64,000 nucleotides of DNA from Psychromonas sp030397575 (GTDB lineage Bacteria; Pseudomonadota; Gammaproteobacteria; Enterobacterales; Psychromonadaceae): assembly GCF_046250175.1 (NCBI RefSeq), contig NZ_CP176468.1. One strand, written 5' to 3'. The notes under the pieces were generated by a model. It had not been told where the DNA came from, did no database searches, and was given only the letters and a program-made list of their open reading frames with translations. Positions 1-9,189 of this stretch are shown piece after piece (within the stretch, counting starts at the first letter, position 1; every line of letters starts with the position of its first letter). Position numbers and translations under genes: made by a program.

Positions 1-1
1 T

Positions 2-271
2 TACACTTTGGTTTTTGTTGGATATGGTAGCAAAAATAAAGGAGCGAGTATTGAGTTAACCTTTAATTGGGATACCAATGAATATGAATTAGGCAATGCG
101 TTTGGTCATATCGCTTTAGGTGTTGAAGATATTTATGCGGCTTGCGAAAAAATAGAGAGTTTGGGTGGGAAAGTGACACGCGAACCAGGACCAGTAAAAG
201 GTGGAACTACCCATATTGCCTTTATTACTGATCCAGATGGATACCAGATAGAGTTAATCCAATTAGGTTAA
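2..271 (+). CDS. gloA: Lactoylglutathione lyase (glyoxalase I), 3' part
   Basis: This is the C-terminal 89 residues of glyoxalase I, which isomerises the methylglyoxal-glutathione hemithioacetal to S-lactoylglutathione in the cytoplasm. The reading frame is open to the left edge, so the start lies outside the window. The visible part keeps three of the four expected metal ligands of the bacterial Ni enzyme: Glu in ASIELTFNW, His in GHIALGV and Glu in YQIELIQ. The motif GPVKGGTTHIAFITDPDGY is typical of the family. It ends 17 bp before nemA on the same strand, so the two are probably co-transcribed. E. coli also pairs nemA with gloA, as a detoxification unit for reactive electrophiles, but in the opposite gene order. 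Confidence 0.93.
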   Translation, partial: YTLVFVGYGSKNKGASIELTFNWDTNEYELGNAFGHIALGVEDIYAACEKIESLGGKVTREPGPVKGGTTHIAFITDPDGYQIELIQLG

Positions 272-288
272 TGTAGAGGAGTTATAAG

Positions 289-1386
289 ATGAAAGAAGCA
301 TTATTTCAAAGTATACAATTAGGTAAATTTACCTTAAAAAATCGTATTGTTATGCCACCAATGACCCGCTCTCGTTCTACCCAGCCGGGTAACATTGCAA
401 ATGATATTATGGCTGAATATTACGCACAACGCGCAGGTGCTGGTTTAATTGTCAGCGAAGGAACACAAATTTCGACACTGGGGCAAGGCTACGCTTGGAC
501 ACCAGGTATATACAGTAAAGCACAAATTGCAGGATGGAAAAAAGTAACCGATGCAGTACACAGCAAGGGCGGTGTCATGTTTGCACAACTTTGGCATGTG
601 GGCCGTGTGACACATACAGATAATACTCAAGGTGTGCAGCCCATTTCATCATCTGCGTTAGCAGCAGAAAATGTGAAAGTGTTTGTGGACAATGGTATTG
701 GTGAGCCGGGGTTTGTTGATGTTGTTGAGCCACGTGAAATGACCAAAGCAGATATTCAAGAGGTGATTGAACAATATCGTCAAGCAGCATTAAATGCACT
801 TGAAGCTGGTTTTGATGGAATTGAATTGCACGCAGCTAATGGTTATTTAATTAACCAGTTTATCGATTCAAATGCGAATAACCGTACAGATGAATATGGC
901 GGCAGTATTGAAAACAGATTACGTTTCCTAGGTGAAGTCGTTGCCGCTATGGTTGAAGCGATTGGTGCCGATCGAGTCGGCGTTCGTTTAGCACCTTTTA
1001 CGTCGTTAAATGGTACGGTTGATGAAACACCTGTAGAAACGTATGTTGCAGCCGCCGCATTATTAAACCAACATAAAGTGGTTTATATCCATATTGCGGA
1101 AGTCGATTGGGATGATGCACCAGAAACACCACTAGCCTTTAAGGAAGGTGTTAGAGAGGCATATCAAGGTATATTAATTTATGCAGGACGTTATGACGAA
1201 AATAAAGCTGAGCAAGCTATACAAGATGGTTTAGCAGATATGATTGGTTTTGGTCGCCCATTTGTGGCTAATCCAGATTTACCAAATCGTATTAAACAGG
1301 GGTACCCATTAGCAGAGCATAATCCAGATACCCTATTTGGTGGTGCTGAAGTTGGCTTAACAGATTACCCTGAATATAGTGCTTAG
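289..1386 (+). CDS. nemA: N-ethylmaleimide reductase, Old Yellow Enzyme family
   Basis: This 365-residue FMN flavoprotein of the Old Yellow Enzyme family reduces activated alkenes, N-ethylmaleimide and nitro compounds with NAD(P)H in the cytoplasm. The length fits a complete family member. Visible motifs are the N-terminal KNRIVMPPMTRSR, the substrate-binding His/Asn pair in ELHAANGYLINQF, the RTDEYGGSIENR block, and the C-terminal phosphate-binding GFGRPFVANPDLPNR. It starts at an ATG preceded by GAGGAG. It follows gloA closely and is closed by a strong terminator hairpin at 1455-1488. No nemR repressor gene is visible in the window. The assignment to NemA rather than another OYE homologue is based on overall resemblance and the gloA link. 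Confidence 0.9.
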   Translation: MKEALFQSIQLGKFTLKNRIVMPPMTRSRSTQPGNIANDIMAEYYAQRAGAGLIVSEGTQISTLGQGYAWTPGIYSKAQIAGWKKVTDAVHSKGGVMFAQLWHVGRVTHTDNTQGVQPISSSALAAENVKVFVDNGIGEPGFVDVVEPREMTKADIQEVIEQYRQAALNALEAGFDGIELHAANGYLINQFIDSNANNRTDEYGGSIENRLRFLGEVVAAMVEAIGADRVGVRLAPFTSLNGTVDETPVETYVAAAALLNQHKVVYIHIAEVDWDDAPETPLAFKEGVREAYQGILIYAGRYDENKAEQAIQDGLADMIGFGRPFVANPDLPNRIKQGYPLAEHNPDTLFGGAEVGLTDYPEYSA

Positions 1387-1454
1387 TATCAAAATAATAT
1401 AATGATAAGTATTTCGTTTTAAAGCATAATGCGCTCTTATAAAGTGAACCATGT

Positions 1455-1494
1455 AAAAGCAACCTTGCAATTTTGTTAGGTTGCTTTTGTGTTT
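1455..1494 (+). terminator. Rho-independent terminator after nemA
   Basis: AAAAGCAACCT at 1455-1465 pairs perfectly with AGGTTGCTTTT at 1478-1488 across a 12-nt loop, and the right arm runs into a T-rich tail. Confidence 0.8.
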
Positions 1495-1591
1495 TTATTT
1501 ATCACATTTTTATTAACGAACGTATCAAGCTTATTGTTTAAAGCAAATATGTTAATTAATTTCATTGGTCATTATCATAAAAGAGAAAATT

Positions 1592-2440
1592 ATGCGTGGA
1601 GAAATCCATTTAGTCTTAGCTACCTTACTCGCTGGCATCGGTTGGATCGCCTCAAAACTTGTAATAACAGGCATACCTGGCGACCTTTTTATTGCTACTC
1701 GTTTCTTAATTGCTAGTTTTATTCTACTGCCTTTTTGTTATAAAAGTGTCTTCCGTTTAAGTTTACAACAAGTGCTTTCGGTGTGTGGTGTTGGGTTAAT
1801 GCTCACCGTGGGTATACAGGTCTGGATCTACGCAGTTTCTATTACTAATAGCCTTTCAGAAGGGGCATTTATCATGAGTTTAGCGATGATAATTGCGCCA
1901 TTTACTGCTTGGATATTTTTTAGAGAAAAACCCAACAGGGCGTTTTGGATCGCGTTACCGATTGCGGTTGTTGGTATGATGTTACTAACCTTGGCAAATG
2001 GGTGGCAAGTAGAAAGCAGTCAATGGTGCTTTCTACTCTCATCGGCACTTTTCTCTGTGCATTTTATCTTTAATAAACGTGTTGTTACCAATACAGTTAA
2101 ACCTTTAGTCTCTATCTATCTGCAGTTGCTTACGGTAGGTTGTGTCAGTTTCATTTATGTATTGTTAACTCAAGAAATTGAATATCAGTTAAATAATACC
2201 GTGATTTTTTGGTTTATCGTCTCGACTTTAATTGCTACATCGATTCGTTACCTTTTCCAAAGTGTTGGACAGTTTTCAGTAAAGATTGAAACAGCGGCAC
2301 TGATTATGATTTTAGAGCCGATTTGGACATTATTATTAAGTATAAGTATGCTAGGTGAAGAGGTTAAATTGCAAAAACTATTAGGTGCTGCGGTGATTTT
2401 CTTATCTTTATTTGTTTATGTAAAATTATCTCGAAGATAG
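1592..2440 (+). CDS. EamA/DMT-family transporter
   Basis: This inner-membrane protein of about 282 residues has roughly ten predicted hydrophobic segments in two EamA repeats, the architecture of the drug/metabolite transporter superfamily. Hydrophobic blocks such as LVLATLLAGIGWIASKLVI and a C-terminal KLQKLLGAAVIFLSLFVYV are characteristic. The start was placed at the ATG at 1592, which has AAGAGA just upstream, rather than at the in-frame TTG 27 bp earlier. The substrate cannot be told from sequence; amino acid or metabolite export is usual in the family. It stands alone on the + strand, converging with the next gene across a hairpin. Confidence 0.8.
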   Translation: MRGEIHLVLATLLAGIGWIASKLVITGIPGDLFIATRFLIASFILLPFCYKSVFRLSLQQVLSVCGVGLMLTVGIQVWIYAVSITNSLSEGAFIMSLAMIIAPFTAWIFFREKPNRAFWIALPIAVVGMMLLTLANGWQVESSQWCFLLSSALFSVHFIFNKRVVTNTVKPLVSIYLQLLTVGCVSFIYVLLTQEIEYQLNNTVIFWFIVSTLIATSIRYLFQSVGQFSVKIETAALIMILEPIWTLLLSISMLGEEVKLQKLLGAAVIFLSLFVYVKLSRR

Positions 2441-2461
2441 TCCCTCATTGATAACGCTGAC

Positions 2462-2499
2462 CACCTCGCCCTCGAATATTATCGTTCTAGGGCGAGGTG
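2462..2499. terminator. Hairpin between convergent genes
   Basis: CACCTCGCCCT at 2462-2472 pairs perfectly with AGGGCGAGGTG at 2489-2499. It lies between two convergent stop codons. The 11-bp GC-rich stem has no long T run, so its terminator role is inferred from position. Confidence 0.6.
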
Positions 2500-2508
2500 A
2501 ATCATAGG

Positions 2509-3429
2509 TTAAGCTTTACCTTGCTTAGCGCTACGTGACCAATAACCTGCTAATAGAGAGCCACTAATATTATGCCACACAGAGAAAATTGTACCTGCAA
2601 TAGCAGCTGTTGGTGCGAAAAACTTCATGGCTAATGCCGCCGCTAACCCTGAGTTTTGTAAACCCACTTCGAAGGCGATAGTACGACACACCTTTTCTTC
2701 AAAGCCTAGTTTTTTGGTAATAAAGTAACCAGCCAGTAAACCAAATGAGTTATGTAATATAACGGCTATCGCTACCATTGGCCCTACAGCAATCAAGTTA
2801 TTAACATTTAGAGCTACTACTATCGCGATGATCACCACAATTGCAGCCATCGAGATAAGCGGCAAGGTTGGTGCAATAAAGCTAATCGGCTTATGTAGGA
2901 AAGTGTTAATTACAACGCCTAATACCACCGGAATTAGCACAATTTTAATTAAGCTGATGATCATACCGGCGACAGGGATATCAATTGCTTTTCCTGCTAG
3001 TAATTCAACTAATAGTGGTGTGAAGATAACACCTAATAAGGTGCTGATAGCTGTCATCGAGATTGATAAAGCAACGTCACCTTTGGCTAAAAAACACATC
3101 ACGTTACTACTTGTACCACCTGCAACAGCACCAACAAGCACTAAACCAACGGTTAGGTTAGCATCAAAATTGAGTAGAATGGCGATTGCTAAGGCGACGA
3201 TTGGCATGACTGTAAATTGTAATATTACACCCACAGTGACGGCTTTGATGTTTTTGCTGACTTGTGCAAAATCTTTAGCTGTTAAGGTTAAGCCCATTGC
3301 TAACATAATAAGTGTTAACAATGGCACAATGTAAGCCTTTAAGGCGATAAATAAGCTAGGTTGAAAGAAGGCTAACACAGATAATGTGATAGCCCAGATT
3401 GGAAATAAGTTGGTTATTGTTACGATCAT
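2509..3429 (-). CDS. Bile acid:sodium symporter family protein
   Basis: This 306-residue polytopic membrane protein has about nine or ten hydrophobic segments and belongs to the BASS (bile acid:Na+ symporter) family. Family-like features are the GLVLVGAVAGGTSSNVMCFLAKGDVALS block, which contains the helix-breaking, Na+-site-like GGTSSN, and the later FEVGLQNSGLAAALA stretch, which contains the conserved ExGxQNxxLA motif. Bacterial members move small organic anions such as keto acids or pantoate, usually driven by Na+, which would suit a marine host; the true substrate is unknown. The gene stands alone. Its upstream region contains one copy of the intergenic repeat described at 3527-3595. Confidence 0.85.
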   Translation of the reverse strand: MIVTITNLFPIWAITLSVLAFFQPSLFIALKAYIVPLLTLIMLAMGLTLTAKDFAQVSKNIKAVTVGVILQFTVMPIVALAIAILLNFDANLTVGLVLVGAVAGGTSSNVMCFLAKGDVALSISMTAISTLLGVIFTPLLVELLAGKAIDIPVAGMIISLIKIVLIPVVLGVVINTFLHKPISFIAPTLPLISMAAIVVIIAIVVALNVNNLIAVGPMVAIAVILHNSFGLLAGYFITKKLGFEEKVCRTIAFEVGLQNSGLAAALAMKFFAPTAAIAGTIFSVWHNISGSLLAGYWSRSAKQGKA

Positions 3430-3762
3430 AATGATTCCGATTTTACGTCACTGATACTAATTAACTGACCTATTTTACTTGTTAAAATAACTTATTTTTT
3501 CGTTGTAAGTTTGGTTAATTCTTTCACTTACACCTTAAACTAAGTCATTTTTTCTATGTAAAATGTAGAGCACTTATTTAATATAGTTGGTATTAGATAT
3601 TTTTAAGGACAGTGAGAATAAACAGTTGATTTTAAATATGCAATAAAGGCTTTCTTAATATGCGCTTTAAAAAGACAAAAAAGAAGTGGAGCCACCTAAG
3701 AAAAGGGTAAAGTGGCTGTCTAATAGGCTGATTCGAAATATTAAGAAGAGATTCAATGTCAG
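3430..3762. other. Intergenic region with an interspersed repeat copy
   Basis: There is no convincing gene in these 333 bases. The region holds the upstream sequence of the BASS-family transporter, the repeat copy at 3527-3595, and a weak 6-bp hairpin (AGCCAC 3690-3695 with GTGGCT 3712-3717). On the minus strand that hairpin is followed by a T-rich tract and could terminate the DUF3047 gene. Confidence 0.5.
3527..3595. repeat. Intergenic repeat, copy A
   Basis: This 69-base stretch matches 38035-38102 at about four fifths of positions with a single one-base gap. Identical blocks include CTTACACCT, TAAGTCAT, AAAAT and GCACTTATTTAAT. Both copies lie upstream of minus-strand membrane transporter genes. 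A shorter related stretch lies at 21208-21230. Confidence 0.6.
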
Positions 3763-4425
3763 TTATTGAGCACTAAAACTAATATCTCCATAATAAGATT
3801 CAGCCTGTCTGCCGCTATTATCGGTATCCGTCATGATCGCTATGACATCAATATAACGGTAAGCTTTTTGATTCTTTTGTTCACTGCCTTTATCCCCAAA
3901 TTGATCGATTAGATCTTGATAAACGTTGCGTTTTTCTTGGTACCATTGGTTGATATTGTCTTGTTCGCCGCGCACAGCAATCATTCTTACCCTATCGCCT
4001 ATAAAGGCGTTATTCCATACTGTTCCTTGTGCTTGATTACTGGACCAAACATAACTTAGACATTTGCTACTCCAAACTGCAAAACCACCATCGATCACCA
4101 CATAGATTCTAGCGACATAATCGTCGCCCGGTTTTGTTTGCTCATTTAATCCAGAAAGCTTAGAGGTAGTGAGCCAATCCCACTGTATGTAAGGTGTTTT
4201 GAGTAGATCAACACGTTTCTTTAACACTAGCCCGGAAGCACTGTTATTACTTTCTGCTTTAAGTACTGTGCGTTGCCCATATTTTACAATGTTATAGGTT
4301 GATTGGCCTTCAAAGGATTCCTCTTCCCAGTTCGCTAGGCCATTATTAGCAAATGCACTGATTTCCGTTGCTGCAGTAGCCTGTAAACTTATCAAAAAAC
4401 AAAATAGTAATAATGTTATGCGCAT
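3763..4425 (-). CDS. DUF3047 family exported protein
   Basis: This 220-residue protein has a clear Sec signal peptide, a hydrophobic N-terminus ending near ATAATEI around residue 20. The remainder resembles the DUF3047 family: a QWDWLTT block, a YVVIDGGFAVWSS-like strand, YVWSSNQAQGTVW, and a C-terminal IDVIAIMTDTDNSG followed by YYGDISF. Family members are secreted or periplasmic, and their biochemical role is not known. The fold is likely a carbohydrate-binding-like beta sandwich, but that is inference. It stands alone, with about 245 bp separating it from the upstream MFS gene. Nothing in the context points to a pathway. Confidence 0.8.
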   Translation of the reverse strand: MRITLLLFCFLISLQATAATEISAFANNGLANWEEESFEGQSTYNIVKYGQRTVLKAESNNSASGLVLKKRVDLLKTPYIQWDWLTTSKLSGLNEQTKPGDDYVARIYVVIDGGFAVWSSKCLSYVWSSNQAQGTVWNNAFIGDRVRMIAVRGEQDNINQWYQEKRNVYQDLIDQFGDKGSEQKNQKAYRYIDVIAIMTDTDNSGRQAESYYGDISFSAQ

Positions 4426-4640
4426 GTTATTTCTCTTTGATTGACAGCTGAGTTTGCATCATAGCGCTCTATAAAGTCATAGTGCAATGTGCTTTTACCG
4501 CAATGATAATCTATTGATTAATACGCGATATTGTCTTTGTAATTTTAATTTAATTGCTCATTGAAAGGTGATTGAATGTGAAAGAGGAGAGTGCTAAGTA
4601 GGGAAATGCTAAACAGAAAGGCACTAAATAGAGGGGTAAA

Positions 4641-4665
4641 ATGCCTCTTCAACAACAAGAGGCAT
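4641..4665 (-). terminator. Terminator of the MFS gene
   Basis: ATGCCTCTT (4641-4649) and AAGAGGCAT (4657-4665) form a 9-bp stem. On the minus strand it is followed by TTTTACC just past the stop codon of the MFS gene. Confidence 0.7.
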
Positions 4666-4671
4666 CTTAAT

Positions 4672-5871
4672 TTATGAGGTAAGCATAGATTGGTTTTTGC
4701 GACTCAGTTGAAAGTAACTTAGCCCCCACATGATAAATCCACCTAAGAATAGGGCTGCTGCTACATACCCTGTTTGATTTGGTTGGGCACCTTGTGCAAT
4801 GGCCATTCCACCAACCCAAGGACCAATTGCATTGGCAACATTAAAGGCACATTGTACCAGAGCACCAATCATCGCATGACCATCCGGAGAAACATCCATT
4901 AGTAGGGTTTGAATTAACGTTGCTAATCCGATACTGCAACCAATTAAGAAGATCACCGCATATAATTGCCAGATGTTATGACTTGCGCCCACATACATCA
5001 GAGCAAAAATTATGGTAAATACTAGGCTTAATCCTGTTGCTTTTATCGCTGAGCCATCGGCAGCTTTTCCTAAAAAGTAATTACCGATAGTACAACCAAT
5101 ACCAAACATTACCATGGCAATAGAAATAGTATAGGCAGGGCTATGCGTGACATCCAAGATAGTGTCAGCAATATAAGTATAGATACAGAATACGCCACCA
5201 AATCCAACAATCACTATGCCTAGAATCGACCACACTAACTTGTCTTTTAATACACTCAACTCATTAAGTAGATTAGAAGGTTTATTGTTGTCCATATTGG
5301 GTACTACAAAGTACACCAAGATCAGGGCGATCAAAGATAATACCGATGCGCCTGCTAAACAGTATCGCCAACTTAAATTCTGTCCAATTAACGTCACTAA
5401 TGGCACACCAACAATAGTGGCTATGGTTAATCCCATAAATATTTTAGACATAAAAGTAGCACGCAGGCCTTTGGGGGCAATATCTGCAGCAAACAGTATT
5501 GCAGCTCCAAAATAGGCTCCGTGTGGTAAGCCACTTAAAAATCGGAATAAGATGAGTTGATTTAAAGAGGTTGAAAGAGCACTTAATCCATTGGCTATAA
5601 ACATTAAGCTTAAGAAAATAAGCAATGCTTTACGTTTTCGCATATTAGCCGTGGTAAGCATTAAAACTGGTGCACCTACCACAACCCCCATCGCGTAGGC
5701 ACTGATTGCGTGTCCTGATTGTGTGGGAGTCACATTAAAAGTATCACTGATTAAAGGCAACATCGGCATCATAGAGAATTCGGTTAGCCCTAGTATAAAA
5801 GTGCCGAGCGCGAGAACTATCATAATAGTAACTCGGTTAATAGGTTGTGCTACGTGGCCTGAGGTCATCAT
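4672..5871 (-). CDS. MFS transporter, DHA1 (AraJ/YdhP-like)
   Basis: This protein of about 399 residues has twelve likely membrane helices and is a major facilitator superfamily drug/sugar efflux-type transporter. The N-terminal LGTFILGLTEFSMMPMLPL with its conserved T-E and the YAMGVVVGAP block with MRKRKALL loop are typical of the AraJ/YdhP/PbuE group. The start was set at the ATG pair at 5871/5868, which follows AAGGA; an in-frame start 33 bp upstream lacks a ribosome site. Substrate unknown; these proteins usually export sugars, purines or drugs. It stands alone, divergent from the signalling operon. Confidence 0.82.
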   Translation of the reverse strand: MMTSGHVAQPINRVTIMIVLALGTFILGLTEFSMMPMLPLISDTFNVTPTQSGHAISAYAMGVVVGAPVLMLTTANMRKRKALLIFLSLMFIANGLSALSTSLNQLILFRFLSGLPHGAYFGAAILFAADIAPKGLRATFMSKIFMGLTIATIVGVPLVTLIGQNLSWRYCLAGASVLSLIALILVYFVVPNMDNNKPSNLLNELSVLKDKLVWSILGIVIVGFGGVFCIYTYIADTILDVTHSPAYTISIAMVMFGIGCTIGNYFLGKAADGSAIKATGLSLVFTIIFALMYVGASHNIWQLYAVIFLIGCSIGLATLIQTLLMDVSPDGHAMIGALVQCAFNVANAIGPWVGGMAIAQGAQPNQTGYVAAALFLGGFIMWGLSYFQLSRKNQSMLTS

Positions 5872-6262
5872 TTTCCTTGTGTCACAAGTATGGTCTTCGA
5901 GCAAATCGACTTATACATACAAGTGATAAATATCATTATTTTATAAAAGTAAATAGTAATTGGAAATGTGACCTTAGTCACCTTAATTTTTGGGTGTTTA
6001 ATCAGGGCAAGCTATTTAAATTTGCTAACGGTCAAATTGTTGGAAAAGTAATCTGTTTTTCATTAATCATCACATTTTTCATCTTAAATCAGTAGGCTTT
6101 CTTTGATTTTAATCTACACTTAAGGGGTAATTATTATATTTATAAATGATCTTGGCTTGTGATTTTGCTGTATTAATTGTTGCCACGTTTTATTCTAGTG
6201 TCATCAAGTGATTAATAGAAGCGTAGCAACTAGATTTTTCATTCACATTGGAGGTGATTGAT
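5872..6262. other. Intergenic region, divergent promoters
   Basis: These 391 AT-rich bases lie between divergently transcribed genes and hold no supported gene. They must contain the promoters of the MFS gene and the binding-protein/kinase operon. No clear operator palindrome or RNA element was recognised. The ribosome site GGAGGT at 6250-6255 belongs to the next gene. Confidence 0.4.
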
Positions 6263-7072
6263 ATGCAGAAATTTTTTATTGCAATAATCATGATGTTTTT
6301 ATCGAGCAATATCTTGGCAGAAGGAAAGGTATTAAAGCTCGGTGTTGTTCCTCAGCAATCAGCTTCTAGCTTAGCTAAAGTTTGGTTGCCATTAACTCTC
6401 TCTTTATCTGAGAAAACCGGGTATCAAATTCGTTTCGCTACTGCCCCTAATATTCCCGAATTTGAAAGGCGAGTTGCGGCGGGTGAATACGATATTACTT
6501 ACTTAAACCCTTATCATTATACCGTGTTTAGTAAATCTATCGGTCTACGTGCGATTGCTCGTCAAAAAGACAAACGTATTCATGGCATTATGGTGGTACG
6601 TAAAGACAGTGATATTTCGGATTTATCGATGTTATCAGGTGTTGAAGTGGCTTTTCCTGCTCCCGCAGCCTTTGCTGCAACCGTTTTACCGCAAGCACAT
6701 CTTCGCCTAGAAGGCGTTTCATTTATGCCTCAATATGTTTCATCTCATGATTCTGTTTACAGTGGCGTTGTAAAAGGTTTATTTCTTGCCGGTGGTGGGA
6801 TTGACCGTACTTTATCTACTTTCCCTAAGGCGCAGTCAGACCAATTAAAAGTTATATGGCGCTCTAAAGGTTATACACCACACGCATTTGCTGTTTCTGA
6901 GGAGTTAAGTGATGAAGAAACTGAACGTATCCAAAGCGCATTGTTATCGTTAAATAGTCAACCAGAAGGCATGGAAATATTGACCGGATTAGGGTTCAAG
7001 ACTGGGTTAATGAAAAGTGAAGACAGTGATTGGAATGATGTTCGTGCTTTAGAAATTGACTTGCTCAAGTAA
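6263..7072 (+). CDS. PhnD-like periplasmic binding protein of a signalling operon
   Basis: This protein of about 269 residues has a signal peptide (hydrophobic, cleaved near LAEGKV around residue 20) followed by a PhnD/SsuA/transferrin-type substrate-binding fold. Typical family features are the KLGVVPQQSA start, ERRVAAGEYDITYLNPYHY and the RIHGIMVVRKDSDI strand. In the PhnD family these proteins bind phosphonate, phosphate or similar anions. There are no ABC transporter permease or ATPase genes nearby. The next gene, 17 bp away, is a sensor kinase with a periplasmic domain. The likely role is therefore a receptor subunit that presents ligand to the kinase, as TorT does for TorS, rather than transport. 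Start chosen at 6263 for its GGAGGT site. Confidence 0.8.
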   Translation: MQKFFIAIIMMFLSSNILAEGKVLKLGVVPQQSASSLAKVWLPLTLSLSEKTGYQIRFATAPNIPEFERRVAAGEYDITYLNPYHYTVFSKSIGLRAIARQKDKRIHGIMVVRKDSDISDLSMLSGVEVAFPAPAAFAATVLPQAHLRLEGVSFMPQYVSSHDSVYSGVVKGLFLAGGGIDRTLSTFPKAQSDQLKVIWRSKGYTPHAFAVSEELSDEETERIQSALLSLNSQPEGMEILTGLGFKTGLMKSEDSDWNDVRALEIDLLK

Positions 7073-7089
7073 GTAGAGAAACGACTTAT

Positions 7090-9186
7090 ATGCTGAACTT
7101 TAAATTCTCTTTTAAAATGAAAACGATTTTCGGTATTGCTATTATCGAAACATTCTTTCTGTTTATATTAGTACTGAATAGCCGGTCTATTCTATACGAA
7201 ACAATTGAATTAGATATTAAAGATCAAGCGAGTAATATCTCTACTCTGTTAGCGACTGCATCTGTAGATGCAGTGGTATCTCAAGATATTGCGACACTAG
7301 ACTCTATTTTAAATTCCACTATTAACACTTCCAAAATATTGTATATTCGAGTTGTAGGGCTCGATGGAGTTTTAGCTGAAGTTGGAAACCAACATTTTTT
7401 AAACCAGCCTTTTAAAGAAGACAACTCGATTGTTGATAGTGAAAGCGATGGGACTTACGACGCTTATGCCAATATCATGATCGATGGATATCAGTTTGGT
7501 CGGGTTGAGATTGGGTTATCTATCGAAGAGCAGCAATCGATCATCGATCAAGCAACGAATCACCTTTCTACGATTGCATTTGTTGAAATGTTATTCGTTG
7601 CCCTGTTTTCATTGTTATTAGGTGTTGCGTTAACCAAGCGATTAACAGTGTTGCAGGAAGCTACATTAAAAGTGTCACAGGGGGAGACTGGGTTACAAAT
7701 ACCGATTGAAGGCAGTGATGAAGTAACAGATGCCTCCAATGCATTCAATCTGATGTCTAAAAAAATAGGCCAAGTCACCCAAAAATTAAAATCCGATAAT
7801 TCTCGTATGGATACGGTAATGAATACGGTCACCGATGGTATTTTTATGGTAAGTATCGAAGGTGATATCCATTCAATGAATCGCTCTGCTTATCGATTGT
7901 TTGGACTTGAAGAAAGCTTAATAGTGACGCAGAGTATTTTTGATTTTATTCCCGAGTTTAATTTGAATGGCATTATTAATTCACAAGAAAAGCATATACA
8001 AAATGTAGAAGGTCTTACCTTAAAGGGTAAGCATGTTGCACTTGAAATACATTGTAATCAGATGGAGTTCAATAATCAGCAATATATTGTTGGTGTCATT
8101 CGTGATAAAACTGAAATTAATCGTCTTCAATATGAGCTTCAAGCTGTATTTAATTTGAGCCCGAATGGTTTTTTGATATTAGCTAATGACCTAAGTATCT
8201 CTTATGTTAACCCTGCGTTTTATTCTATGTTTTCTATTGCACCTGAACGTTGCTTTCTAGGTGGAAATAATTGGGCTTGTTTTACTGATTTAATAGATAA
8301 TTCTATCGATTATTCTCACCATAAAGATTTGTCATTATTGGATGAATTATTAACTGAAAATATTTTATATTTAAAATCCCCTGTTGAGAAAGTGTTAACT
8401 ATTTCTCGCCAGAAAATCGATATAGCTGACCCAGATTCTTCGGATATTCTTTTCTTTGTTGATATCACCCATTTAACCATTGTCGATAAGATGAAAAGTG
8501 AATTTTTGACTACTGCAGCTCACGAGTTACGGACACCTTTAGTAAGTATTTGTGGTTTCTCGGAGTTGTTACTAGCTCGAGATTACGATAAAAGTACTGC
8601 ACATGAAATGTATAGCATTATTCATCGCCAATCACTTCACTTGAAATACTTATTAGATGAGTTGTTGGATTTATCTCGGATTGAGGCGAGGGCTGGCAAG
8701 GGTTTTAATATTTCTATACAAGATATTGAAGCTGTTATTAAAGAATCTTGCGTGGAAGTTGAAGGCGCCTTTAAAGGGCGAAAAGCCATTATTAATCCTG
8801 CTGTAGCATGGCCAACTGCGCTCGCTTTTGATATTGATAAAATACGCCAAGTTTTAAGAAACCTATTGAGTAATGCGTTTAAGTATTCATCTAAAGATAT
8901 CACCTTAGTAACTCATTTAAAGGAAGAGCAAGGTAAGACGTTCTTTGGCATAAGCATTATTGATAGAGGCATTGGTATGACGCCGCAACAGTTATCGCGT
9001 TTGGGTGAACGTTTTTATCGTGCCGATGATTCTGGTGCAACGCCAGGTAGTGGTTTAGGGGTTTCTTTAGTTAATGAAATTGTCTCTATCCATGGTGGAA
9101 AAACCGAATATAGCAGTGAAAGTGGGCAGGGTATGACAGCAACCTTCTGGTTACCACTGACAGTCCATAAATTTAATAAGGAGTAA
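7090..9186 (+). CDS. Membrane sensor histidine kinase (HAMP, two PAS, HisKA, HATPase)
   Basis: This 698-residue sensor kinase has a first membrane helix at about 11-30, a periplasmic domain of about 130 residues, and a second helix at about 163-181. A HAMP linker (to about 230) and two PAS-like regions (about 240-340 and 350-460) follow. The HisKA domain has phospho-acceptor His478 in AAHELRTPL, and the C-terminal HATPase has N, G1 and G2 boxes (RNLLSNAFKY, DRGIGM, GSGLGVSLV). It sits between a PhnD-like binding protein and a receiver protein, so it probably reads the occupancy of that binding protein and phosphorylates the next gene product. It has no attached receiver domain, so it is a classical rather than hybrid kinase. 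Confidence 0.9.
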   Translation: MLNFKFSFKMKTIFGIAIIETFFLFILVLNSRSILYETIELDIKDQASNISTLLATASVDAVVSQDIATLDSILNSTINTSKILYIRVVGLDGVLAEVGNQHFLNQPFKEDNSIVDSESDGTYDAYANIMIDGYQFGRVEIGLSIEEQQSIIDQATNHLSTIAFVEMLFVALFSLLLGVALTKRLTVLQEATLKVSQGETGLQIPIEGSDEVTDASNAFNLMSKKIGQVTQKLKSDNSRMDTVMNTVTDGIFMVSIEGDIHSMNRSAYRLFGLEESLIVTQSIFDFIPEFNLNGIINSQEKHIQNVEGLTLKGKHVALEIHCNQMEFNNQQYIVGVIRDKTEINRLQYELQAVFNLSPNGFLILANDLSISYVNPAFYSMFSIAPERCFLGGNNWACFTDLIDNSIDYSHHKDLSLLDELLTENILYLKSPVEKVLTISRQKIDIADPDSSDILFFVDITHLTIVDKMKSEFLTTAAHELRTPLVSICGFSELLLARDYDKSTAHEMYSIIHRQSLHLKYLLDELLDLSRIEARAGKGFNISIQDIEAVIKESCVEVEGAFKGRKAIINPAVAWPTALAFDIDKIRQVLRNLLSNAFKYSSKDITLVTHLKEEQGKTFFGISIIDRGIGMTPQQLSRLGERFYRADDSGATPGSGLGVSLVNEIVSIHGGKTEYSSESGQGMTATFWLPLTVHKFNKE

Positions 9187-9189
9187 CTA

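Noticed and set aside
1489..1716. 75-codon frame overlapping the start of the EamA transporter
   Set aside because: Overlaps the better-supported transporter gene in another frame and begins inside the nemA terminator tail.
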